A stretch of 10,050 nucleotides of DNA from Hyphomicrobiales bacterium (lineage in GTDB: Bacteria > Pseudomonadota > Alphaproteobacteria > Rhizobiales > JAKIUO01). This document shows, piece after piece, positions 1 through 6,828 of this stretch. Within the stretch, counting starts at the first letter, position 1. Every line of letters begins with the position of its first letter. The notes under the pieces were generated by a model, which did not search any database, had not been told where the DNA came from, and saw nothing but the letters and a program-made list of their open reading frames with translations. Location: assembly GCA_027069645.1 (NCBI GenBank), contig JALXEI010000358.1, positions 1-10,050 on the forward strand, written 5' to 3'. The position numbers were made by a program, and so were the translations under genes.

Positions 1-1241
1 AGATTGTTGACTGGCTGTGCGAGCGGGCCGATGTGGTGGCGCGGTTTCAGGGCGGTCACAATGCCGGGCATACGCTGGTCATTGACGGGGTGACCTACAA
101 GCTCTCTTCATTGCCGTCCGGTATTGTTCGCGGCGGCAAGCTGTCGGTGATCGGCAATGGTGTGGTGCTGGATCCCTGGGCGTTGATGGATGAAATCAAA
201 TCGCTGGCGGACAAGGGTGTCGAGGTTACGCCGGACAATCTGAAAATCGCCGAAAACACCACGCTCATTCTGCCGGTTCACAGCCAGCTCGACCAGTTGC
301 GCGAAAAGGCGGCAGGCAAGAACAAGATCGGCACCACGGGGCGCGGTATCGGTCCGACTTACGAAGACAAGGTGGGGCGGCGCTCGATCCGGGCGATGGA
401 CCTGCAAAATCTCGACAGTCTGCGCCCGAAGATCGACAAGCTGCTATTGCATCACAATATCTTGCGCCGGGGCATGGGCGAGCCGGAAGTGGATGCGGGC
501 GAACTCTATGACAAGATCGCCGCCATTGCACCGAAAATCACGCCCTTTGTTGCCCCGGTCTGGAAACTGCTCGACGAACAGCAAAAGGCGGGCAGGCGCA
601 TATTGTTCGAGGGCGCGCAAGGGGCCTTGCTTGATATTGACCACGGCACCTACCCTTACGTCACCTCTTCCAATACGGTGGGCGCCAATGCAGCGACCGG
701 CAGCGGCATCGGGCCGGGGGCGCTTGATTATGTGCTGGGCATCACCAAGGCCTACACGACGCGCGTCGGGGAGGGGCCGTTTCCGAGCGAACTGTTTGAT
801 GCGGACGGCAACCGGCTGGGCGAGCGCGGCCATGAATTCGGCACGGTGACCGGACGTCAGCGCCGCTGCGGCTGGTTCGATGCCTGCCTCGTGCGCCAGA
901 CCTGCAAGGTATCGGGCATCAACGGCATTGCGCTAACCAAGCTCGATGTGCTGGACGGTTTTGACGAGCTGAAAATCTGTGTCGCCTATGATCTGGATGG
1001 CGAACGCATCGACTATTTCCCCGCTTCCGAAGGCGCACAGGCCCGCGTTACGCCGATCTATGAGTCTGTTCCCGGCTGGTCGCAAAGCACAGAAGGGGCA
1101 CGCTCCTTTGACGATCTGCCCGAACAGGCAGTTAAATATATTCGCCGCGTCGAAGAGCTGATCGAATGCCCCGTCGCCCTGCTCTCCACCAGCCCCGAAC
1201 GTGAAGACACCATTCTGGTAACCGACCCGTTTGAGGAATAA
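1..1241 (+). CDS. purA: Adenylosuccinate synthetase, 5'-truncated by window edge
   Basis: Cytosolic enzyme of AMP synthesis that joins IMP and aspartate with GTP hydrolysis to give adenylosuccinate. The reading frame is open from base 3 and begins IVDWLCERADVVARFQGG, so the true start and the glycine-rich GTP-binding loop lie upstream of the window. About 412 residues are visible against roughly 430 usual, so some 20 are missing. Family signatures seen in order: RFQGGHNAGHT, the GTTGRGIGPTYEDKVGRR block near base 330, ILFEGAQGALLDIDHGTYPY near base 600, GEGPFPSEL, TGRQRRCGWFD and the guanine-contact TKLDVLDG near base 940. The GTG at base 33 is an internal valine codon, not a start. The gene ends in TAA at 1239-1241. 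No hairpin terminator follows, and the next gene begins 17 bases later on the same strand. Sampled base composition is about 63-70% G+C, unlike the cassette behind it. Confidence 0.97.
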   Translation, partial: IVDWLCERADVVARFQGGHNAGHTLVIDGVTYKLSSLPSGIVRGGKLSVIGNGVVLDPWALMDEIKSLADKGVEVTPDNLKIAENTTLILPVHSQLDQLREKAAGKNKIGTTGRGIGPTYEDKVGRRSIRAMDLQNLDSLRPKIDKLLLHHNILRRGMGEPEVDAGELYDKIAAIAPKITPFVAPVWKLLDEQQKAGRRILFEGAQGALLDIDHGTYPYVTSSNTVGANAATGSGIGPGALDYVLGITKAYTTRVGEGPFPSELFDADGNRLGERGHEFGTVTGRQRRCGWFDACLVRQTCKVSGINGIALTKLDVLDGFDELKICVAYDLDGERIDYFPASEGAQARVTPIYESVPGWSQSTEGARSFDDLPEQAVKYIRRVEELIECPVALLSTSPEREDTILVTDPFEE

Positions 1242-1258
1242 TTTCGAGAGTGAACCAA

Positions 1259-1780
1259 ATGTCAAGGCGGCCACCACAGCATGAGCTAAAGTTCATAGAT
1301 TACGTCAAAAATCACAGGGAACTGACCCGTAAATTGGGTGATTTGGATGTTGATGCTCCCGAAATTCTGGAATATGCATTTTATGTTGGGGGGTGTTGGT
1401 TTAGACTTGCAGAGCAACATCTGGAAGAAGCTGAGAAAAGCCTTGCGGCCGATTGTAGGCGAGCCGTGTTCTCTCGTTCATACTATGCAGCGTACAATGC
1501 TTCAAAAGCGATACGTTATATCGTGAATGGCACGGTAAGCCTTGCAGGCGATGACCACCAAAAAGCAGGGACCGGCTTGCCAAAAGGTTTTCCTGATCTG
1601 GTTGAGTGGATGGGGAAGATTGAGGACCTGTACAAACACAGACTACGGGCGGATTACGATAACTGGTCTGATACAACTAACAAGGAAGAGATGACCCCGG
1701 AAGAAGCGGTCCAGCTTGCCAGGGAATTTCTCGAGCTTGGCAGAGCTTATATTAAAGAGAAATTTGAGAGATCGTTATGA
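1259..1780 (+). CDS. HEPN-domain protein, putative toxin/effector of a two-gene cassette
   Basis: A 173-residue, mostly helical soluble protein. Residues 72-90 (SRSYYAAYNASKAIRYIVN) match the second-helix pattern of HEPN proteins of the PF05168/UPF0332 type. Residues 124-134 (LYKHRLRADYD) match that family's R-x-x-A-D-Y-D motif, and PEEAVQLAREFLELGRAYI (147-165) matches its closing helix. HEPN proteins are often RNases or regulatory partners in toxin-antitoxin and phage-defence systems. The canonical catalytic R-x4-6-H is not visible here, so activity is uncertain. I chose ATG 1259 because GAGAG (1246-1250) sits 8 bases upstream. A GTG at 1250 would add three residues but has a poorly spaced ribosome site. 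The gene overlaps the ATPase gene by ATGA, which suggests coupled translation and a shared job. G+C is about 47%, well below purA, which suggests acquisition. The first ~60 residues have no motif I recognise. The HEPN call is fairly sure; the role is inference. Confidence 0.8.
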   Translation: MSRRPPQHELKFIDYVKNHRELTRKLGDLDVDAPEILEYAFYVGGCWFRLAEQHLEEAEKSLAADCRRAVFSRSYYAAYNASKAIRYIVNGTVSLAGDDHQKAGTGLPKGFPDLVEWMGKIEDLYKHRLRADYDNWSDTTNKEEMTPEEAVQLAREFLELGRAYIKEKFERSL

Positions 1781-3291
1781 CTGATCTGGTGAAGACAGAG
1801 GAAGATGCGATTGATGAAGCGACAAGAGCTTTTGAGCAAGAGATTGGCGTTCGTGGTGTGCAATATGAAATCGAACAGGTTGGAGTCCAGCGGTTTTTGA
1901 AGTTTTTTGTTGGACGCAAGGCCCCTGTTTATACATCTGCGCTCTATCGGGTTCAGCAGGTACTTGACAAGGACAATCCTTTTCAGGGGTTGATCAGTAT
2001 TCAGGTTGACCAGACAAAGATCCCTTTTCCCACTTCCCTTGAAGCCAAGGCTCTGCTCATTCTCCTGACACGTTCCACCCGGGAGGTTTCGGAAGGAGAA
2101 AAGAGTGGCGGCTATTCCGTCCCCTACATACCATTTCAAAACGGGGAGGATCACAAGCTTTCCCAGCCGGCATCACATATTGTTCATGGAAGACGGGGTG
2201 TTGGAAAAACGACTCTTATCCGACAGGCTGTGAAAATTTTACGAGAAAAGGGTTCTCTCACTGTCGTGCTGGATATGCAGTCTTACAGCACGCTGGAGGA
2301 AGAGGATTTATATAGAGAAGTTCTTTATGATTTTTGCTTCAAATTAGCGGAACAAGATATTGGTGACAGTTCTAAAGAGCTGTCTGAAATTGCGGGCAAG
2401 ATTATGGATGGAACACTCAAAAGTTCGACGGCTCCAACAAGGATAAATAGAGCGCTTGAAAAGTTGACCAAAGCCAAAGGCAGTCCAGTTTATCTTTTTC
2501 TTGATGACTATCACCTTGTACATAGTGATATTCAGCCGAATCTTTTGCATCATCTGCACGCGGCTCTAAAGGGGGCAGGCGGATGGTTGAAGGTCGCAGG
2601 ATTGAGTTCACTGCTCAACCCCTACTCACCGGATAGTCGCGAAGGGTTGCAGGTGCCCGGGGATGCGCAATTTATTTCGCTGGATTTGACACTGGAAAAT
2701 CCGGAAGCAGCCGAGAGCCACCTGAGAAGAATATTGGAAAGCTTTTTAAGCGCGGTGGGTCACAAGCTTACCCAAAAAGTGATGTCACAGCAAGCATTCA
2801 AACGTCTTGTTTGGGCGACGGCTGGTGTGCCACGAGATTTTTTGCAAATGTTTGCACGCGCATTGGAGCATGCTCAAAAAGACAAACATTCTGCGGTTAC
2901 AGTTTCGGACGTCAATATGGCCATTGGGGAATTCGGCCAGCAGAAAATGAGCGACCTTGAGCAGGATGCGCGAAATGCTAAAAACGATTTGAATGAAATG
3001 TTGAAAAAAATTAAACAAAGATGCCTTGATGAAAATAAAATAAATGCATTTCTTGTTCGAAGTGAGGATTCGAGTGAGCGTTCTTGTGTTCACGCACTTA
3101 GAGATTTGCGTATGATACACCTGATTCATAGATCAGTTACTCCAGATGCTGCCGGTGAAGCATATGAAGCTTATATCCTTGACTATTCCATTTTTACTGG
3201 TTTCCGTCGAAAAAGAAACATCAAGGAGATGATACCCAAGGAAGAGCAGTTCAAGGTCGCTGAATTGAGAGGACTTCCCAAAATATCTTGA
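1777..3291 (+). CDS. P-loop ATPase (AAA/STAND-like) paired with the HEPN protein
   Basis: A 504-residue soluble NTPase. Residues 1-137 form an N-terminal region I do not recognise. Walker A is GRRGVGKTTL (138-147) and Walker B is VYLFLDDYH (238-246, two aspartates). A hydrophobic strand GWLKVAGLSS (269-278) lies where a sensor would be expected. Residues about 385-425 are charged and helical, possibly a coiled coil. The C-terminal part (ALRDLRMIHLIH, then YILDYSIFTGFRRKR) resembles the winged-helix tail of AAA/ORC-like and STAND ATPases. No nuclease, membrane segment or signal peptide is seen. The start is ATG 1777 with GAGAG 6 bases upstream, overlapping the HEPN stop as ATGA. In known systems such an ATPase may sense, regulate or load a HEPN effector; here that is inference from pairing alone. 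A sampled 240-base stretch is about 40% G+C, and bases 3001-3060 about 23%, unlike both flanks. No clear terminator follows. Confidence 0.82.
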   Translation: MTDLVKTEEDAIDEATRAFEQEIGVRGVQYEIEQVGVQRFLKFFVGRKAPVYTSALYRVQQVLDKDNPFQGLISIQVDQTKIPFPTSLEAKALLILLTRSTREVSEGEKSGGYSVPYIPFQNGEDHKLSQPASHIVHGRRGVGKTTLIRQAVKILREKGSLTVVLDMQSYSTLEEEDLYREVLYDFCFKLAEQDIGDSSKELSEIAGKIMDGTLKSSTAPTRINRALEKLTKAKGSPVYLFLDDYHLVHSDIQPNLLHHLHAALKGAGGWLKVAGLSSLLNPYSPDSREGLQVPGDAQFISLDLTLENPEAAESHLRRILESFLSAVGHKLTQKVMSQQAFKRLVWATAGVPRDFLQMFARALEHAQKDKHSAVTVSDVNMAIGEFGQQKMSDLEQDARNAKNDLNEMLKKIKQRCLDENKINAFLVRSEDSSERSCVHALRDLRMIHLIHRSVTPDAAGEAYEAYILDYSIFTGFRRKRNIKEMIPKEEQFKVAELRGLPKIS

Positions 3292-3387
3292 TGGGTTTTC
3301 CTGAAACAGATGATTGGCTGTTGCGTCCGTTGTCGGTTGACCGCATAACAAAAACAGCAACCTTTTGACGATTCGGCGGGATGGTAT

Positions 3388-5187
3388 ATGGAAGGCCTCG
3401 GGCTTTTGCAAATCGCAGTGTTTCTGGCGGCGGCAGCTATTGCCGCACCTTTGGCCAAGAAACTGCGGATCGGTTCGGTACTGGGCTATCTGATCGCCGG
3501 CTTTCTCATCGGCCCTTATGGTATCGGCATCATCTACCAGCTTTACGATGTGCAGCATATCCGCCATATCGCCGAATTCGGCGTTGTGCTGCTGCTGTTT
3601 CTGATCGGTCTCGAACTGCGTCCCAAACGGATCTGGTCGATGCGCTCGGCCATCTTCGGGCTGGGGGGAGCGCAGGTCGTCGGTTCCGCGCTGATGCTGA
3701 TGAGCTTTGCGCTATTGCTGGATATTGCCCCGGTCGTTGCCCTGTTTATCGGTCTGTCTCTGGCCCTGTCCTCGACAGCTTTTGTATTGCAGGTGCTGGA
3801 AGAAAAGGGCGAACTCAACAAAAAGCACGGGCGTCTGGCCTTTTCGGTACTGCTGTTTCAGGACCTTGCGGCCATTCCCCTTATCGCCCTTGTGCCGCTG
3901 TTTGCCGTTGAGCCGGTCAATGGTGGTGGTATGGATCTGCGGGCCGCCATTGCCGCTATCGCCACGATCATCGCGGTCATTGTTTTCGGGCATTTTGTAC
4001 TCAACCATCTGTATCGGCTGGTGGCGGCGACAAAGGTTCGCGAGGCCATGACAGCCAGTGCCCTTTTGACCGTTGTCGGTGTGGCTCTGGCCATGAATCA
4101 TGTGGGGCTGTCAGCGGCGCTGGGCTCTTTTATTGCCGGGGTCATTCTGGCCGACAGCGAATATCGCCATCAGATCGAAGCGGACCTTGCGCCTTTTGTC
4201 GGGCTGTTGCTGGGACTGTTCTTTATCACTATTGGGATGTCGCTGGACATCTATGTGTTGCGCGACGAGTATAAAATGGTGCTGGCCGTGGCGGCTTGTC
4301 TGGTGATCATAAAAATGACCATCATGTATCTGCTGGGGCGCTGGCGCGGTCTTGACAATGCCATGTCGCGCCGCCTTGCCATTGTGCTCTCCCAGGGGGG
4401 CGAATTTGCCTTTGTGTTGCTGGGTGCCGGGGTGATGGCCAATGTGCTGGAGCCCGAGCAGGCGAAAATTCTTTCGCTTTCGGTGACCCTGTCGATGATC
4501 ACCACGCCCTTGCTGCTTTTGCTTGATGACGTGCTTTTCAACAGAAACAGGAGAAAGGACGCGGTCAGGGTATTTGATCGCCCGCGCGGCCAAAAGGGGC
4601 ATATTATCATTGCCGGCATGGGGCGATTCGGTCAGATTATTTCGCGCGTTCTCAGCGCCCGCAAGGTTCCATTTACGGCGCTTGATACCAGTGCAGAGCA
4701 GATCAGCCTGATCAAAAAGGCCGGTTTTACCGGCTATTATGGTGATGCCTCGCGCCTCAATATTCTGCGGGCCAGCCGTATCGACAAGGCCGCGGGTTTT
4801 GTAATCGCGGTCAACAATATGGAGACCTCGCTGAAGATTGCCAAGATCGTGCGTGATCACTACCCGGACCTGCCGATATTCGCCCGCGCGCGCAATCGTC
4901 GTCATGTGCATCTTTTGATGGATCTTGGTGTTCACGTCATCCGCCGTGAGACCTTTTTGTCAGCGGTGGAGCTGACCCGGGATATTTTGACAACGGCCTA
5001 TTTTGAAAGCGATGAAACGGTCAATCGGGATCTTGATCGCTTTATGGAACATGACCGCCAGCGCCTCTATGATGACTATGAACATTTCACGGATATCGAG
5101 AAACTGCGCGAGCGCAACAAATCGGCGGCTATTGAACTGGAAGAACTGTTTGCCGCCGATCGCAAGGGAGATTCTCATTCAGGTTGA
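3388..5187 (+). CDS. Kef-type (CPA2) potassium/proton antiporter with RCK/TrkA-N domain
   Basis: Inner-membrane K+ efflux/H+ exchange protein of the KefB/KefC type, 599 residues against about 600-620 in E. coli. Residues 1 to about 385 are a chain of hydrophobic segments opening with RIGSVLGYLIAGFLIGP. The SEYRHQIEADLAPF stretch (H261) followed by GLLLGLFFITIGMSLD matches the regulatory loop and pore region of KefB/KefC. Residues about 404-530 form a Rossmann RCK domain: nucleotide-binding GMGRFG (410-415), then YYGDASR and the IFARARNR stretch seen in KefC. In E. coli, glutathione adducts gate this domain; whether that holds here is unknown, and no kefF/kefG-like partner lies alongside. The start ATG 3388 has CGGG 7 bases upstream. 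The 96 bases before it contain no strong promoter (a weak TTGCGT/CATAAC pair at 3321/3345), so read-through from the cassette is possible. KefB and KefC cannot be told apart from this sequence. Confidence 0.93.
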   Translation: MEGLGLLQIAVFLAAAAIAAPLAKKLRIGSVLGYLIAGFLIGPYGIGIIYQLYDVQHIRHIAEFGVVLLLFLIGLELRPKRIWSMRSAIFGLGGAQVVGSALMLMSFALLLDIAPVVALFIGLSLALSSTAFVLQVLEEKGELNKKHGRLAFSVLLFQDLAAIPLIALVPLFAVEPVNGGGMDLRAAIAAIATIIAVIVFGHFVLNHLYRLVAATKVREAMTASALLTVVGVALAMNHVGLSAALGSFIAGVILADSEYRHQIEADLAPFVGLLLGLFFITIGMSLDIYVLRDEYKMVLAVAACLVIIKMTIMYLLGRWRGLDNAMSRRLAIVLSQGGEFAFVLLGAGVMANVLEPEQAKILSLSVTLSMITTPLLLLLDDVLFNRNRRKDAVRVFDRPRGQKGHIIIAGMGRFGQIISRVLSARKVPFTALDTSAEQISLIKKAGFTGYYGDASRLNILRASRIDKAAGFVIAVNNMETSLKIAKIVRDHYPDLPIFARARNRRHVHLLMDLGVHVIRRETFLSAVELTRDILTTAYFESDETVNRDLDRFMEHDRQRLYDDYEHFTDIEKLRERNKSAAIELEELFAADRKGDSHSG

Positions 5188-5261
5188 CAGAAGTCGTAAC
5201 GCAAAAGTCGCCCTGCCCATTTCTTCCCCGCTGGCTGTTTCGCTTGTCCGAAGGTGCGAAA

Positions 5262-5294
5262 AAAACAGGCCGGAAGGATATTCCGGCCTGTTTT
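5262..5294. terminator. Bidirectional rho-independent terminator
   Basis: A perfect 14-bp stem (5262-5275 pairing with 5281-5294) encloses a 5-base loop GGATA. The core is CAGGCCGGAA/TTCCGGCCTG. It is flanked by an A run (5259-5265) on the left and a T run (5291-5294) on the right, so it has a U tract when read either way. It lies 74 bases after the Kef antiporter stop and 26 bases after the stop of the convergent minus-strand gene, so it can serve both. Confidence 0.9.
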
Positions 5295-5320
5295 CTTCAG
5301 CGATATTATGAGTTTATGAC

Positions 5321-5737
5321 CTAGCGGCAGCGTCTGTTCCATTTGCGGCAGGCGCGCCGGTTGCCATAATCACAGCGTCTGGCCCAGATGCGACAGGTCC
5401 GATAGCCCGGATAGGATGTACGGGGGCTGTAATAGTAGCCATCATCGTAATAATGGTGACGGCGGTGACGGTTGGCGCGGATGGCTTCGGAGAGAACAAG
5501 GGCTGCAATGCCAACAGCAATACCGCCGGCAATTGCCCTGTTGCGCCGCCTTGTCCATCTTGAGGCAACTTTGAAAGGTCTGAAGGTATCGGCGTTTTTA
5601 CCCCAGGGGCTTACTGCATATCGTGTCAGATCGGTATCGGCACTGCCGGTCTGCGCGCTTGCGCCGGTCAAGGCAATGGCCTGAAAACCGCTCAATGTCG
5701 CGGCAACAAGTGCCGCCCTGAATAGTTTTTTCATCAT
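5321..5737 (-). CDS. Small exported basic protein with duplicated CRxWxRRC motif
   Basis: A 138-residue protein I cannot assign to a named family. It starts MMKKLFRAALVAATLSGF and has a clear Sec signal peptide, with likely cleavage after ALTGASA near residue 29. A small, glycine/alanine-rich hydrophobic segment (AIAGGIAVGIAALVLSEAI) could insert in or touch the membrane. Next come a His/Arg/Tyr-rich stretch and a strongly basic tail with four cysteines at 115, 122, 130 and 137. The tail contains CRIWARRC and CRKWNRRC, an internal repeat joined by DYGNRRA. Periplasmic or surface location is inferred; two disulfides are possible. Two adjacent ATGs lie at 5735-5737 and 5732-5734. AAGGGG (5744-5749) is 6 bases upstream of the first and supports it. 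It converges on the Kef gene at a shared terminator and has its own apparent promoter upstream, so it looks monocistronic. Related exported hypothetical proteins are common in Alphaproteobacteria, from general knowledge. Confidence 0.82.
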   Translation of the reverse strand: MMKKLFRAALVAATLSGFQAIALTGASAQTGSADTDLTRYAVSPWGKNADTFRPFKVASRWTRRRNRAIAGGIAVGIAALVLSEAIRANRHRRHHYYDDGYYYSPRTSYPGYRTCRIWARRCDYGNRRACRKWNRRCR

Positions 5738-5763
5738 TTTAAGCCCCTTGTGTTCGCTTGAAA

Positions 5764-5802
5764 GACAGGCGAGCCCGCGGTGATGCGGTGTTCCTGCCTG
5801 TC
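5764..5802. other. Imperfect inverted repeat in the leader of the small exported gene
   Basis: GACAGGC (5764-5770) pairs with GCCTGTC (5796-5802), and CCGC (5775-5778) pairs with GCGG (5785-5788) inside it. On the minus strand it falls just at or after the predicted transcription start of the small exported gene. It would also lie downstream of the TerC gene, where it could act as a weak terminator, but the following TTTC is a poor U tract. The role is unresolved. Confidence 0.4.
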
Positions 5803-5807
5803 ACATA

Positions 5808-5837
5808 ATTATATCATATATGCATGTTTGAGGCCAA
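5808..5837 (-). promoter_or_regulatory. Predicted sigma-70 type promoter of the small exported gene
   Basis: Reading the minus strand, a perfect TATAAT (5813-5808) is preceded by TTGGCC (5837-5832) with an 18-base spacer. Transcription would start near 5801, giving a leader of about 60 bases before the start codon at 5737. The -10 match is strong and the -35 match is only partial. The surrounding 5803-5825 stretch is very A+T rich. Confidence 0.5.
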
Positions 5838-5894
5838 ATCGTGTCTGTATCCGTATGATATTCAGGAAATTTGCTGTTCGTTCCGGGAGATTTT

Positions 5895-6686
5895 TCAGGC
5901 GGTGCCGTTTTCCAGACTTTTTTGCGCCATCAGTTTTTTGCGATAGCGGGACTGAACGACATCGACAATCACCAGGGCAATGATAACAAAATAGAAGGTT
6001 GTTTTGGCCATGGGTTCAACCGGATGACCGAGCAGATGCAGATGGGCAAGGTGTCCGCCTTCGGACAACAGCATGACCCCGACAATGAGCAGAATAAACA
6101 GTCCCAGCACTTCATACATGCGGTTTTTCTTCAGAAATTCGGAAATATGATCGGCGATGGCGATCATCAGAATACCGGAAATGACGATTGCGGTGGCCAT
6201 CAGGGCAAAGATTTTGGTCAGGGCCATTGCTGAAAGGATGCTGTCGAAGGAAAATACAAGATTCATGAGGATGATCATGACGATCGACATCGCCACCGGG
6301 CGCATCTTGCTCTCGCCGACCTTGTCAATGCCTTCCACAGCCAGCATATGTTCAATCTCTTTTACTGCCGTATAGATAATAAACAGTCCGCCGAGCAGAA
6401 CAATCAGCGCGTGTATATTAAATGTCCCTTCGACAATACCGCTCCATTCAATGGCAAACAGCCGGTCCTGAAACAGCTCGACGGCCTTCAATATGATAAA
6501 CAGCAGCATCAGCCGGAACAAAATGGCCAGCCCCAGCCCGGTTTTTCGTACATAGGACTGTTTGTCCGCGCGCACTCTTTTTGACTCAATGGAGATATAA
6601 AGAAGATTGTCAAAGCCGAGAACGATTTGCAGAAACACCAGCATCATGAGGGTGAAGAGATTATCGAGTGTCAAAAGACCTTCCAT
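5895..6686 (-). CDS. TerC-family integral membrane protein
   Basis: A 263-residue inner-membrane protein with about seven hydrophobic segments. It carries the two acidic signatures of the TerC/Alx family: VLGFDNLLYI with Asp26-Asn27 in the first segment, and LVFSFDSIL with Asp148 in the middle. Family members export or handle metal ions, notably Mn2+ for Alx and YkoY/MeeF types, and some are linked to tellurite resistance. The substrate here is not shown by the sequence. A histidine-rich loop (GGHLAHLHLLGH) before the last segment could bind metal. The start ATG at 6686-6684 has AAGGA (6695-6699) 8 bases upstream. It is transcribed divergently from mtaB, with 142 bases between the start codons. 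No tellurium-resistance neighbours are present, so an ion-homeostasis role is likelier than a ter operon. No manganese riboswitch is evident in the short upstream region. Family call secure, function not. Confidence 0.93.
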   Translation of the reverse strand: MEGLLTLDNLFTLMMLVFLQIVLGFDNLLYISIESKRVRADKQSYVRKTGLGLAILFRLMLLFIILKAVELFQDRLFAIEWSGIVEGTFNIHALIVLLGGLFIIYTAVKEIEHMLAVEGIDKVGESKMRPVAMSIVMIILMNLVFSFDSILSAMALTKIFALMATAIVISGILMIAIADHISEFLKKNRMYEVLGLFILLIVGVMLLSEGGHLAHLHLLGHPVEPMAKTTFYFVIIALVIVDVVQSRYRKKLMAQKSLENGTA

Positions 6687-6828
6687 GCTGTATATCCTTT
6701 CGGTAGAACAGGTTTATCCTCCCGAACAGGGCGGGACAGACAATGATTTTAATTCCTCTTTCCCCTGAATATCACAGGCTCGGCCTGACGGAAAGACAGG
6801 GGAGGTGAACGGAACCGAAAAAACAGTT

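Noticed and set aside
3317..3358. GCTGTT/AACAGC inverted repeat after the ATPase gene as a terminator
   Set aside because: Only 6 bp with a 30-base loop and no U tract; too weak to call.
4111..4935. A 274-codon open frame on the minus strand across the Kef gene
   Set aside because: Antisense to a well-supported antiporter; its translation is rich in His/Gln/Arg as expected from reverse reading of membrane-protein codons.
6687..6828. Promoters in the divergent TerC/mtaB interval
   Set aside because: The interval must hold promoters, but I found only weak matches (such as a minus-strand TTGTCT at 6743-6738 with AGGATA at 6720-6715), so I did not call any.
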